Shown here: positions 1 to 8,780 of the stretch, one piece after another | Numbering within the stretch: the stretch's first letter is position 1 | Layout: the number at the start of each line of letters is the position of its first letter | Source of the DNA: Paraburkholderia edwinii | GTDB lineage: Bacteria; Pseudomonadota; Gammaproteobacteria; Burkholderiales; Burkholderiaceae | Assembly (NCBI RefSeq): GCF_019428685.1 | Contig: NZ_CP080095.1 | Location: 1,178,001-1,242,000 of the forward strand | Length of the DNA stretch: 64,000 nt | Reading direction: 5' to 3' | Notes under the pieces: generated by a model | Told to the model about the DNA's origin: nothing | Database searches by the model: none | Seen by the model: the letters and a program-made list of their open reading frames with translations, nothing else | Made by a program: the position numbers and the translations under genes

Positions 1-175
1 CGACGATCGGCGCGCCGATCGTGACGCCGAGCGCATAGGCTGAGACGAGCATGCCGGCGGCCGGAATCGATACCGCGAGATCGCGCGCGACGTCGGGCAA
101 CAGCCCCATGATGACAAATTCAGTCGTGCCAATGCCGAATGCGGCAATGGCCAGAGCAAAGAGGGGCAGAGGCAT
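1..175 (-). CDS. MFS transporter, DHA1/AraJ-like, N-terminal part (runs off the window)
   Basis: Reading the minus strand from the ATG at 175 gives a hydrophobic N-terminus that starts MPLPLFALAIAAFGIGTTEF and continues with a segment ending GVTIGAPIV at the window edge. The pattern GIGTTEFVIMGLLPDVA followed by SxPAAGxLVSxYALGVxxGAP is typical of DHA1 drug/sugar efflux permeases of the AraJ/YdhP type in the inner membrane. About 58 of an expected 390-400 residues are present, covering TM1 and the start of TM2. The substrate cannot be told. The ATG was chosen because the family consensus begins there; the frame stays open upstream. Confidence 0.75.
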   Translation of the reverse strand, partial: MPLPLFALAIAAFGIGTTEFVIMGLLPDVARDLAVSIPAAGMLVSAYALGVTIGAPIV

Positions 176-360
176 GATCGGAGCGTCGGTGCGCCGCGCT
201 TGCGCGCCTTCGGGACGAAGCGCGTCGGGGCGGACAGGGAAAGTCAGTAGGGGATTGTACCTAAGCCCAAACCGGCGTAATGGCCAATGTAAGCGAATGT
301 TGTTTTTTAATAGGCAACGAACAGAAGTGACTAGGAAGCAGCGAAGAAGGCGGGCGGGCC

Positions 361-1170
361 TTAACCTTCCGATGAATCGAGCGCGCTGCCGTGCCTGCCG
401 GCGCCATCGGCGAAGCGCGCGGCGAGCGCCATGCCTTCGCTGAACACAGCCGCATAGCCGCCCGCGCCTTCGCGGCGCAACGCGTCGGCGAGATCGTCGA
501 GCATGCTGTTTTCATAGGCCGAACGGCGGTCGGCGAGTAAAGCGGCCTGCGGCAGGGCGGCCAGTTCCGCGGCGAGCCGCTCGGCGGCGGCGCGCGCCGC
601 GCCGTCGTCGACGATGCGATTCGCGAGTCCAAACGCAAACGCTTCGTCTGCGCCGAGCGCGCGGCCCGTCAGAATCAGATCGAGCGCACGCGATAAACCG
701 ATCAGCCGCGGCAGCCGGATCGTGCCGCCATCGATAAGCGGGATGCCGACGCGCCGGCAGAACACACCGAGCACTGCAGAACGTTCGACGACGCGCAGAT
801 CGCACATCGCGGCTAGCTCGAGCCCGCCCGCGACCGCGTGCCCCGATATCGCGGCGATCACGGGCTTCGAGAACGGCGTGCGCGTCGGACCCATCGGGCC
901 CGGACCGCTACCGTCCGCATGCAACTCGTTGCGGCGTGCATCGTCGTTGAGCGCAGTGAGGTCGGCGCCCGCGCAGAACGTGCCGCCCGCGCCGAACAGC
1001 ACGGCGACGCGCCAGTCCGCGTGGTGTTCGAAACGCGCGAACGCTTCGGACAGCGCGTTCGCCGTCGGGCGATCCACCGCGTTGCGGCGCGCGGGTCGAT
1101 CGAGCACGATCGTTGCGACCGCATCGATCGCTTCGATGCGGACATGCTCGCCGAATGTTTCGAGGGTCAT
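361..1170 (-). CDS. Crotonase-family enoyl-CoA hydratase/isomerase
   Basis: A 269-residue crotonase fold protein, the usual length for the family. The start at 1170 is preferred over upstream in-frame codons because a GGAGACGACG ribosome site sits just before it and the fold begins right after. Visible family features are the CoA/oxyanion segment FCAGADL and the AVAGGLELAAMCDLRV helix, whose Glu corresponds to the first catalytic Glu of rat hydratase. Where the second catalytic Glu is expected the sequence reads GVFCRRVGIPLIDGG, so that residue is absent. This places it in the 'crotonase/enoyl-CoA hydratase family' subgroup with a C-R-R-x-G-x-P-L-I-D-G-G signature, whose reaction is not settled. 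It probably acts on an acyl-CoA in the cytoplasm; it stands alone, without other beta-oxidation genes. Confidence 0.88.
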   Translation of the reverse strand: MTLETFGEHVRIEAIDAVATIVLDRPARRNAVDRPTANALSEAFARFEHHADWRVAVLFGAGGTFCAGADLTALNDDARRNELHADGSGPGPMGPTRTPFSKPVIAAISGHAVAGGLELAAMCDLRVVERSAVLGVFCRRVGIPLIDGGTIRLPRLIGLSRALDLILTGRALGADEAFAFGLANRIVDDGAARAAAERLAAELAALPQAALLADRRSAYENSMLDDLADALRREGAGGYAAVFSEGMALAARFADGAGRHGSALDSSEG

Positions 1171-1393
1171 CGTCGTCTCCCGATGCAAGTCGATCAGAGT
1201 CGTTGCAACACTTGTTGTCATTTGCTCGAAATACCACAAGTGCCTGGTGAAAACGCTTGCCTAAGTGACACGGCCTTTTCACAATCGACTCGTAGCGTAA
1301 TCGTCTTTTACATGCCCGCTCGATCGGCGCTGCGCACGTGGTGTGCCGGCATGTCGGAGGCGACCCACTGTTCGTTTTCATCTGAAGCCGTCG

Positions 1394-2023
1394 ATGTCGA
1401 ATTCAGCACTGTCCCCTAGTGAACCTGTCTGGGTCGTCCAGTTGCACGACCACGAATGGTATGACCATGTGCGGCTCAAGCGCGTGTTCGCCGTCGACGG
1501 AACGCGCCATGAAGTCGTCCTCGTCGATGCGCGCAAGCTGCTGCAGTGCGCCTCGCGCGACGACACGGACTACGTGCTGCGCCCGGTGGACGAATGGCAC
1601 TCCGGCAAGGTGCGCGGCATTCGCGAGTTTCTCGATCCGGCCAGTTCGCGTATTCCCGAAATGCCCTACGTGACCATTACCGCGAAGCGCGCGCCGGGAC
1701 TGATCGGCTGGCTCGGCCTCGAGCGCGAAGGCGTGGTCGCGTTTCGCAACGGACAGCACCGCGCGCGTTATCTCGCATCGGCCGGCGCGCGCTGGTTTCC
1801 GGTCGAAGTGCATGAGCGCGAGGCCGCCTTGCTGCGCCAGTACTGCGGCGCGCCCGACGATGCGCGCACCGCGCTGCGGCCGACCATGAGCATTGCGCCG
1901 GGCGTCATCGGCGACCCCAACGACGACTTCGCGGACGACGACGACCCCGCAGACGGCGATGACGTCCCGCTCAAACGGGGCAGCGAGCGCACGCGGCACG
2001 ACGGCTTAAGCAAGGGCCTCTGA
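1394..2023 (+). CDS. Plasmid fertility inhibition factor-like hypothetical protein
   Basis: A soluble protein of 209 residues. The ATG at 1394 is favoured because the recognisable part (VWVVQLHDHEWYDHVRLKRVF) follows shortly after it. Features are a conserved-looking block RNGQHRARYLASAGA followed by FPVEVHEREAALLRQYCGAPD, and a very acidic tail (DDDDPADGDD) ending basic. From memory this resembles the FiwA-type 'plasmid fertility inhibition factor' proteins found on IncP plasmids and also on Burkholderia chromosomes. I could not confirm this by search. No conjugation genes lie nearby, so the role here is unknown. There is no signal peptide or membrane segment. Confidence 0.5.
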   Translation: MSNSALSPSEPVWVVQLHDHEWYDHVRLKRVFAVDGTRHEVVLVDARKLLQCASRDDTDYVLRPVDEWHSGKVRGIREFLDPASSRIPEMPYVTITAKRAPGLIGWLGLEREGVVAFRNGQHRARYLASAGARWFPVEVHEREAALLRQYCGAPDDARTALRPTMSIAPGVIGDPNDDFADDDDPADGDDVPLKRGSERTRHDGLSKGL

Positions 2024-2081
2024 CGCGCGCATGGCGCGCGGCCGGTTATTCATTGCGCACCGTTTCCCATACGCCGTTACT

Positions 2082-2137
2082 CCCGCGCCGTCATCTACGC
2101 GCCGTCACCCCCGCGCCGTCATCTACGCGCCGTCACC
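2082..2137. repeat. Two tandem copies of a 28-bp unit
   Basis: A 26-bp block beginning CCCGCGCCGTCATCTACGCG occurs at 2082-2107 and again at 2110-2135, a 28-bp period. Each unit itself contains the shorter motif GCGCCGTCA twice. The second copy ends inside the 3' end of the D-lactate dehydrogenase gene. Confidence 0.8.
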
Positions 2138-3140
2138 CTCGCGCCGGCGCGTGCCGCACCACATTGACCGGCGCGCCGTCGCTCCACGCTTTCACATTGC
2201 CAAGGGTTGTCTGTGCGATCTCGTTCATCGCCTCGCGCGTGAAGAACGCCTGGTGCGCGGTGACGATCACATTCGGGAACATCAGAAGACGCGCAAGCAC
2301 ATCGTCCTGCAGCGGCGTATCCGAGTGATCCTCGAAGAAGAGACCGCCTTCCTCCTCATAGACGTCGAGCCCGAGATGGCCGAGCTGCCCGCTCTTCAAC
2401 GCGCCGACCAGCGCATTGCTTTCGACGAGCCCGCCGCGCCCGGTGTTGATGAGCATCGCGCCGCGCTTCATCTTCGCGAGCGCGGCCGCATCGATCATAT
2501 GGTAGGTGGCCGGCACGAGCGGGCAGTGCAGGCTGACGATATCGGCGCTGGCGAGCAGCGTATCGAGCGGCACATATTGCGCGCCGAGCGCGAGCAGTTC
2601 GGCGGCGGGCGGACCCGGGTCGTACGCAACTACCTGCATGCCGAAACCCGCCATGATGCGGCCGAAGGTACGGCCGATCACCCCGGTGCCGATGATGCCG
2701 ACGGTCTTGCCGTGCAAATCGAAGCCGAGCAGGCCGGTCAGCGAGAAGTCGCCTTCGCGCGTGCGCGCAACCGCGCGCGGCAGACGCCGGTTCAGCGCGA
2801 GAATCAACCCGGCCGCGTGCTCCGCAACCGCATGCGGCGAGTATGCCGGCACGTGCAGCACCGGCAGCCCGAGGCGTTCGGCTGTTACCAGATCAACATG
2901 ATTGACGCCGGCCGAGCGCAGCGCGATGAGCCGCGTGCCGCCCGCATGCAGCTGTTCGAGCACGGCGGCATCGACGGTGTCGTTGACGAACGGGCAGACG
3001 ATGTCGTAGCCATGTGCGAGGATCGCGGTCTCGCTATCGAGGTACGACTCCTGGAAATGCAGTTCGAAGTGAAATGACGCGTTGGCTTCGTTGAACGTAT
3101 CGCGGTCGTACTGACGGCTGCTGAACAGGATCATGCGCAT
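2133..3140 (-). CDS. ldhA: D-2-hydroxyacid dehydrogenase, D-lactate dehydrogenase type
   Basis: A 335-residue NAD-dependent dehydrogenase that would interconvert pyruvate and D-lactate in the cytoplasm. The Rossmann motif GTGVIG lies at about 151-156. The catalytic triad is visible as Arg235 (INTGRGG), Glu264 (LDVYEEE) and His296 (VTAHQAFF), the same arrangement as in E. coli LdhA. The VYEEEGGLFFEDHS segment is characteristic of the fermentative D-LDH subgroup rather than of phosphoglycerate dehydrogenases. ATG 3140 is chosen over longer in-frame starts because the family N-terminus begins there and GGGAG precedes it. It is transcribed away from the aspartate cluster, with which it shares a 440-bp divergent region. 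Confidence 0.88.
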   Translation of the reverse strand: MRMILFSSRQYDRDTFNEANASFHFELHFQESYLDSETAILAHGYDIVCPFVNDTVDAAVLEQLHAGGTRLIALRSAGVNHVDLVTAERLGLPVLHVPAYSPHAVAEHAAGLILALNRRLPRAVARTREGDFSLTGLLGFDLHGKTVGIIGTGVIGRTFGRIMAGFGMQVVAYDPGPPAAELLALGAQYVPLDTLLASADIVSLHCPLVPATYHMIDAAALAKMKRGAMLINTGRGGLVESNALVGALKSGQLGHLGLDVYEEEGGLFFEDHSDTPLQDDVLARLLMFPNVIVTAHQAFFTREAMNEIAQTTLGNVKAWSDGAPVNVVRHAPARG

Positions 3141-3580
3141 CGCGGCTCCCGAAGTGAGCGCGCCGTTCCGCTGGGCCCGGGGGCCGGCGTCAGGCATGCG
3201 GAACGGCGTGCAAGCGTTCAGTATCGCACCATGCGGTGCGCGGCAACGGTGCGAAGCCGTTCCACCTTGAAAATAACATTGACAGCCCTGCCTGATTTTC
3301 ATATCTATTAAAGCGGCACGACGATTCCATGCATGTAATAAATCCGCATCGCGCACGCGATGCGCTCACGCACTGATGTAAATCGATTCCGCATAGATTG
3401 GATGGACAGAATCAGGCCGCTCGCCTGTTCGCGGTTCCCACGCGTTGTTCCACAACCTGACGAGGAAGCGATGTCTGTCATTAAAGCCAATAGCCAATAG
3501 CCAAGGCCGATAGCGGTTGAACGCTGTTCCGGATGCACCGCCCGATGTGTGCCATGCATGTCAATTCGGGATGCAAATCA
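3141..3580. other. Divergent intergenic region between ldhA and the aspartate cluster
   Basis: 440 bp without a convincing gene. A perfect -35 hexamer TTGACA lies at 3279-3284 on the plus strand, followed by AT-rich sequence around 3297-3312; the best -10 candidate (TATCTA at 3302) is poor. A GC-rich palindrome at 3345-3364 is listed separately. A minus-strand reading frame at 3308-3559 has no protein-like character. Confidence 0.4.
3345..3364. promoter_or_regulatory. Palindrome, candidate operator upstream of the antiporter cluster
   Basis: CGCATCGCG-CA-CGCGATGCG: two perfect 9-bp arms with only 2 bp between them. Such a short centre suits a dimeric DNA-binding protein better than an RNA hairpin. 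It lies about 60 bp downstream of the TTGACA hexamer and about 215 bp before the antiporter start. The regulator is unknown. Confidence 0.45.
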
Positions 3581-5263
3581 ATGATTGTCGAACTGCTCAG
3601 GTCCCAACCTGAAATCGCATTATTCGTCAGCCTTGCGCTCGGTTACTTTATCGGCTCGTTCCGTCTCGGGCCCATCCAGCTGGGCGGCGTGTGCGGCACG
3701 CTGATCGTTGCGCTCGTGCTCGGTCAGACCGGCGCGCGCATCTCGCCTGACCTGAAGAACATCGCGTTTGCGCTGTTTATCTTTGCACTCGGTTTCACGG
3801 GCGGTCCGCAGTTCTTCGCGAATATCGGACGCGGCTGGCGCTACGGCCTGCTATCGGTGGTCGAAGTCGTGTCGGTGCTCACGCTCGTGATGATTGCGGT
3901 GTCGATGATGAATCTCGATCCGGGCACCGCGGCAGGCTTGCTCGCCGGCGCGGCAACCGAATCGGCGGTGATCGGCACCGCGTCCGAAGCGATCGCGCGG
4001 CTCGGCTTCGCCGATGCCGAGACCACGCGGCTGCAGGCGAATATCGTCACGGCTTACAGCGTCAGCTATCTGTTTGGTCTTATCACCATCGTGCTGTTCT
4101 GCAGCCAGATCGCGCCGCTTCTGCTGCGCGTCAATCTGCGCACGGAGGCCGAGCGCGTGTGGCGCGAACTGGGCGGCGGCGATGCGCTCGACGAAGGACA
4201 GCGCCTCGCGGCGCCCGCGCTGGTCGGCCGCGCGTTTCGCGTCGGGCCGGCGGCGGGCGCGACGATCGGCGTATTCGAACAGCAGTACGGCAACAACCTG
4301 ACGTTCGAGCAGATCGAGCGCGGCGGCGTGCTGATGGCGGCCGAACCGCAGGCGAAGCTCGAGGAAGGCGACGTCGCGCTCGTGGTCGGCCGGCGCGCGG
4401 CGCTCGTCGCGGCGGCGCCGCATATCGGCGAGGAGGTGACGGGCGGCGGCTTCAACGTCGTGATGGGCGAGCGTGTGGACGTCGTGCTGACGCGCCGCGA
4501 CCTGCATGGCCTCACGATCGCGCAGGTGCGCGAGCAGGCGTCGCGCACGGAAGGGCGCGGCGTCTATATCGCCGCCGTGACGCGGCTCGACGCGCGCATT
4601 CCCGCGCTACCCGGCACGGTGCTCAATCGCGGCGACGTGCTCACCATCGTCGGGGCCAAAGACGACGTCGCGCGCGGCGTGAAGCGCCTCGGCTATGAAC
4701 TCGTGCCGACGCAGAAAACCGACTTTGTCTATCTCGGTCTCGGCGTGCTGATCGGCATGGCGCTCGGCCGGCTGTCGGGCACGATCGGCGGCGTGTCGCT
4801 CGCGCTCGGCACCGGCGGCGGGTGTCTGTTGTCGGGGCTGCTGTTCGGCTGGATCCGCTCGCGTCATCCGCTGGTCGGCTCGCTGCCGTCCGCGGCCGCG
4901 CAGATTCTCAAGGACTTCGGCCTCGCCACCTTCATCGCCGCGGTGGGTCTTTCCGCCGGACCCGACGCGATCAAGCTCGTGCGCGAATACGGTCTGGCGC
5001 TGCCCATCGTCGGCATTCTGATGGTGCTCGTGCCGGGGCTGCTGTCGCTATGGATCGGCCGCACGCTGCTCAAGCTCGATACGCCGATGCTGCTCGGCGC
5101 GATTGCCGGCCAGCAATGCAGCACGCCGGCGATCAGCGCACTGGTTGGCGTGACGGGCAACTCGACGCCGGTGATCGGCTACACGATCACATACGCGCTC
5201 TCGAATATCTTTTTGCCGTTGATGGGGCCGGTCGTCGTCGGATTGGCCAGCAAGTTTGGATAA
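3581..5263 (+). CDS. AspT-like aspartate:alanine antiporter (first paralogue)
   Basis: A 560-residue inner-membrane transporter of the AAEx family (AspT is about 540 residues). Layout: an N-terminal membrane half with about five helices (residues 1-185, containing AGAATESAVIGTASEA), a large cytoplasmic part with two RCK_C/TrkA_C-like domains (about 215-385; VLMAAEPQAKLEEGDVALVVGRR is the tell-tale segment), then a second membrane half containing LGTGGGCLLSGLLFGW and IAGQQCSTPAISALV. AspT exchanges aspartate for alanine electrogenically. The start at 3581 is the ATG directly before the hydrophobic part; an upstream in-frame ATG at 3533 adds 16 unlikely residues. It is first in a co-directional set with a second AspT-like gene and aspartate decarboxylase. 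Confidence 0.88.
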   Translation: MIVELLRSQPEIALFVSLALGYFIGSFRLGPIQLGGVCGTLIVALVLGQTGARISPDLKNIAFALFIFALGFTGGPQFFANIGRGWRYGLLSVVEVVSVLTLVMIAVSMMNLDPGTAAGLLAGAATESAVIGTASEAIARLGFADAETTRLQANIVTAYSVSYLFGLITIVLFCSQIAPLLLRVNLRTEAERVWRELGGGDALDEGQRLAAPALVGRAFRVGPAAGATIGVFEQQYGNNLTFEQIERGGVLMAAEPQAKLEEGDVALVVGRRAALVAAAPHIGEEVTGGGFNVVMGERVDVVLTRRDLHGLTIAQVREQASRTEGRGVYIAAVTRLDARIPALPGTVLNRGDVLTIVGAKDDVARGVKRLGYELVPTQKTDFVYLGLGVLIGMALGRLSGTIGGVSLALGTGGGCLLSGLLFGWIRSRHPLVGSLPSAAAQILKDFGLATFIAAVGLSAGPDAIKLVREYGLALPIVGILMVLVPGLLSLWIGRTLLKLDTPMLLGAIAGQQCSTPAISALVGVTGNSTPVIGYTITYALSNIFLPLMGPVVVGLASKFG

Positions 5264-5340
5264 CCGGTCGATACCGGCGGACCTGGGGCAAGCATCGCGT
5301 ACCGCACATTGCACACCGCGCACCGGACAGAGACATCCCA

Positions 5341-7026
5341 ATGGACTGGCTGCACTCCATCTTCCAGAAATCCCCAGAAATCGCGCTATTTCTGTCGCTG
5401 GCCATTGGCTATCTGATCGGGCAGATCAACTTCGGCAAGTTTCAGCTCGGCGGCGTCGGCGGTTCGCTGCTCGCGGCGGTCGTGATCAGCCAGGCGGGCG
5501 TGTCGATCGACAACGGCGTCAAAGCCGTGATGTTTGCGGTGTTCATCTATGCGGTCGGCTACGACTCGGGGCCTGGCTTCTTCAACTCGCTGAACCGCAA
5601 GACGCTGCGCGAAATTGCGATGGCCGTGTTTCTCGCGGTCAGCGCGCTCGTCACGGTGCTGGTCTGCGCGAAGCTGTTCCATCTGAACAAGGGGCTGGCC
5701 GCCGGATTGGCGGGCGGGGCGTTGACGCAGTCCGCCATCATCGGCACCGCGGGCGACGCGATCGCGCGCCTCGGCCTCTCCGCCGAAGAAACGAAGACGC
5801 TGCAATCGGACGTCGCGATCGCCTATGCCGTGACCTATGTGTTCGGGTCGCTCGGCGCGATCCTCGTCTGCGTGAATCTGCTGCCGAAATTTATGGGACG
5901 CGGTCTGCACGAGGCGTCGCTCGATGCGGAAGCCGAACTCGCGGGCGGCGCGCCGGCGCGTGGACCGGGGCAACTTGCCGCGCTGCCCGAACTCGTCGGG
6001 CGGGCGTTTCGCGTCGCGCAGGCGGCGGGGCGCAAGGTCTCGGAGCTCGAGGTGAGCCAGCAGGATAGGGTGACGATCGAGCGTATTCATCGCGACGGTG
6101 AAGCGCTCGATCCGGCCGAGGACATGGTGCTCGCGAACGGCGACATCGTGCTCGTGATCGGGCGCCGCGCGGAGATGGTCGGCATCGCGCCGCTGATCGG
6201 CCCCGAAGTCGCGGATACGAGCGACGTCGTGCTCGTCATGCAAACGCGCGACGCGGTGTTCACGCGCAAAGGCATGAACCGCATGACGGTCGCGCATGTG
6301 CGCGAAACCGTCGATCGCGAGATGCGGCACGGCGTGTTTCTCGAAGGCATCTCACGGATCGGCAAGCCCGTGCCCGTGTTGCCGCACACGCAGCTCGAGC
6401 ACGGCGACGTGCTCACGTTTTACGGCACCGCAAAAGATACGAAACGGGCGGTCACGGCGGCCGGCTACGAGCTGCCGTATTCGATCAAGACGGATTTCAT
6501 CTATATGGGCGTGGGGATCGTGCTCGGTCTGCTGATCGGGCTCGTGGTCGTCGACGTCGCCGGTGTGCCGCTTACGCTCGGTTCGGGCGGCGGGTGTCTG
6601 CTCGCGGGCCTGCTGTTCGGCTGGATGCGCGGCAAGCATCCGATGTACGGCGTGATGCCGACGGCCGCATCGCAATTGCTGAAGGATTTCGGGCTTGCCG
6701 CATTCGTTGCGGTGGTCGGGTTGAACTCGGGCCTGCAGGCGGTCGTCACGGTCAAGCAGAGCGGCATGACGATTTTTCTCGCCGGCGTGCTCGTGACGCT
6801 GGTGCCGTTGCTGCTCACGATGCTGTTCGGCCGCTACGTGCTCCGCTACGACAACGCGGCGATTCTGGCCGGTGCGCTGACGGGCTCGCGCAGCGCGAAT
6901 CCGGCCTTCGGCGGCGTGCTCGACAAGGCGGAAAGCGCCGTGCCGACCGTGCCATTCGCCATCACCTATGCGATTGCGAATGTGCTGCTGACGCTGCTCG
7001 GGCCGCTTGTCGTGGGGCTCGTTTGA
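5341..7026 (+). CDS. aspT: AspT-like aspartate:alanine antiporter (second paralogue)
   Basis: 561 residues with the same architecture as the gene 77 bp upstream: membrane half (IGYLIGQINFGKFQLGGVGG, GGALTQSAIIGTAGDA), two RCK_C-type domains (VLANGDIVLVIGRR), and a second membrane half (LGSGGGCLLAGLLFGWMRGKHP, GALTGSRSANPAFGGVLD). The two proteins align end to end but differ at many positions, including the helix before the C-terminus (SRSANPAF here, QQCSTPAI upstream), so this is an old duplication rather than a recent copy. The decarboxylase starts 71 bp downstream. Whether the two act as separate carriers with different substrates or as a heteromer cannot be told. Confidence 0.88.
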   Translation: MDWLHSIFQKSPEIALFLSLAIGYLIGQINFGKFQLGGVGGSLLAAVVISQAGVSIDNGVKAVMFAVFIYAVGYDSGPGFFNSLNRKTLREIAMAVFLAVSALVTVLVCAKLFHLNKGLAAGLAGGALTQSAIIGTAGDAIARLGLSAEETKTLQSDVAIAYAVTYVFGSLGAILVCVNLLPKFMGRGLHEASLDAEAELAGGAPARGPGQLAALPELVGRAFRVAQAAGRKVSELEVSQQDRVTIERIHRDGEALDPAEDMVLANGDIVLVIGRRAEMVGIAPLIGPEVADTSDVVLVMQTRDAVFTRKGMNRMTVAHVRETVDREMRHGVFLEGISRIGKPVPVLPHTQLEHGDVLTFYGTAKDTKRAVTAAGYELPYSIKTDFIYMGVGIVLGLLIGLVVVDVAGVPLTLGSGGGCLLAGLLFGWMRGKHPMYGVMPTAASQLLKDFGLAAFVAVVGLNSGLQAVVTVKQSGMTIFLAGVLVTLVPLLLTMLFGRYVLRYDNAAILAGALTGSRSANPAFGGVLDKAESAVPTVPFAITYAIANVLLTLLGPLVVGLV

Positions 7027-7097
7027 ATCTCGCGCATTGCCGCCCGTCATCGCCGGGCGGCCAACCGGATTTCTGTCATCCACCAGGAGACGACACC

Positions 7098-8780
7098 ATG
7101 GCAAAGGGCAAATCGGGCAACGGCACAGGCAGCAGCGCGACGCACAACGGCGGCGCACAGGCGAAGCTCGCGGCGCTGAGCCCGTTCGAACTGAAGGACG
7201 AGCTGATCAAGGCGGCCGGCGGCGGGGCGGTCGAGCGTCCGGCGAATACCGCGATGCTCAATGCGGGCCGCGGCAATCCTAACTTTCTCGCGACCATTCC
7301 GCGCCACGGCTTCTGGCAGCTGGGCCTGTTTGCGATGCGCGAAGCGGAGCGCTCGTTCGCGCATATGCCGGAGGGCATCGGCGGCTTTCCGAAGCGCGAC
7401 GGGCTGACCGAACGCTTCGAACTGTTTCTGCGCGAAAACAGGGGCGTGCCCGGTATCGACTTTCTGCGCGGCGCGGTGTCGTATGTGCGCGATCAGCTCG
7501 GGCTGTCGGCCGGCGACTTCCTCTACGAAATGTGCGAGGGCATTCTCGCGTCGAACTATCCGGTGCCGGACCGCATGCTGAAGCTGTCGGAGATCATCGT
7601 CGGGCAGTACTTGCGGCGCGAGATGATCGGCAAGCATCCGTTTGTCGGCGAGTTCGATATCTTCGCGGTCGAAGGCGGCACCGCGGCGATGACCTATATC
7701 TTCAACACGATGCGCGAAAACCGGCTGATCAAGGCCGGCGATACGATCGCGCTCGGCGTGCCGATCTTCACGCCGTACATCGAGATTCCGCGGCTGAACG
7801 ACTATCAGCTCAACGTGATCAACCTGAACGCGGACGTCGAAAACAACTGGCAATACCCGGAGGCCGAACTCGAAAAGCTGCGCGATCCGAGGGTGAAGGC
7901 GTTCTTCCTTGTGAATCCGAGCAACCCGCCGTCGGTGAAGATGAGCGACGAGAGCCTTCAGCAGATTGCGGACATCGTGAAGGAACGGCCCGATCTGATC
8001 CTGCTCACCGACGACGTGTACGGCACGTTCGCCGACAACTTCGTGTCGCTGTTCGCGCTCGCGCCGAAGAACACGATTCTCGTCTATTCGTATTCGAAGT
8101 ATTTCGGCGCGACCGGCTGGCGCCTCGGCACGATCGCGACGCATCGCGACAACGTGCTCGATCGTCTGATTGCCGAACTGCCGAAGGACGTGAAAAAGGA
8201 GCTGCACGGGCGTTACGAATCGATCACCACCGAGCCCGACAAGCTCAAGTTTATCGACCGGCTCGTCGCCGACAGCCGCACGGTCGCGCTCAATCACACT
8301 GCGGGCCTGTCGACGCCGCAGCAGGTGCAGATGGTGCTCTTCTCGCTGTTTTCGCTGATGGACACGCCCGACGCATACAAGTGCGCATTGAAGCGGCTGA
8401 TCCGCAACCGCAAGCGTGCGCTTTACGAAGAGGTCGGCATCTCGTTCGAAGACGACGATCCGAATCAGGTCGACTACTACACGATCCTCGATATGGAATT
8501 TCTCGGCGAGCGCGCCTATGGCCGTGAGTTCGTCGAGTGGATCAAGAAGAACACGCAGCCGTCGGAACTGTTGTTCCGACTCGCGCGCGAAGCGCGTGTC
8601 GTATTGCTGCCGGGGCGCGGCTTCGGTACGGCGCATCCGTCGGGGCGTGTCTCGCTTGCGAACCTGAACGAATCGGACTACCGCGCGATTGGCCGCGCGG
8701 TGCGCAAGCTGATCGAGGAATATGTCGAGCGCTTCAATGCGGCGACCGGCAAAAGCCTCGACAAGAACAAGGTGAAGTGA
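7098..8780 (+). CDS. asdA: Bifunctional aspartate aminotransferase/aspartate 4-decarboxylase
   Basis: A 560-residue class I/II PLP enzyme, close to the roughly 530 residues of characterised L-aspartate beta-decarboxylases. It converts L-aspartate to L-alanine and CO2, with some transaminase activity. The PLP lysine is Lys334 in SYSKYFGATGWRLGT; the NPSNPPSVKM and LLTDDVYGTF segments line the cofactor site. The first 30 residues are Gly/Ser/Ala-rich and look disordered. ATG 7098 has a clear AGGAGA site. Together with the two upstream AspT-like carriers, this completes the known aspartate-in, alanine-out cycle in which proton-consuming decarboxylation plus electrogenic exchange generates a proton motive force. 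Confidence 0.92.
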   Translation: MAKGKSGNGTGSSATHNGGAQAKLAALSPFELKDELIKAAGGGAVERPANTAMLNAGRGNPNFLATIPRHGFWQLGLFAMREAERSFAHMPEGIGGFPKRDGLTERFELFLRENRGVPGIDFLRGAVSYVRDQLGLSAGDFLYEMCEGILASNYPVPDRMLKLSEIIVGQYLRREMIGKHPFVGEFDIFAVEGGTAAMTYIFNTMRENRLIKAGDTIALGVPIFTPYIEIPRLNDYQLNVINLNADVENNWQYPEAELEKLRDPRVKAFFLVNPSNPPSVKMSDESLQQIADIVKERPDLILLTDDVYGTFADNFVSLFALAPKNTILVYSYSKYFGATGWRLGTIATHRDNVLDRLIAELPKDVKKELHGRYESITTEPDKLKFIDRLVADSRTVALNHTAGLSTPQQVQMVLFSLFSLMDTPDAYKCALKRLIRNRKRALYEEVGISFEDDDPNQVDYYTILDMEFLGERAYGREFVEWIKKNTQPSELLFRLAREARVVLLPGRGFGTAHPSGRVSLANLNESDYRAIGRAVRKLIEEYVERFNAATGKSLDKNKVK

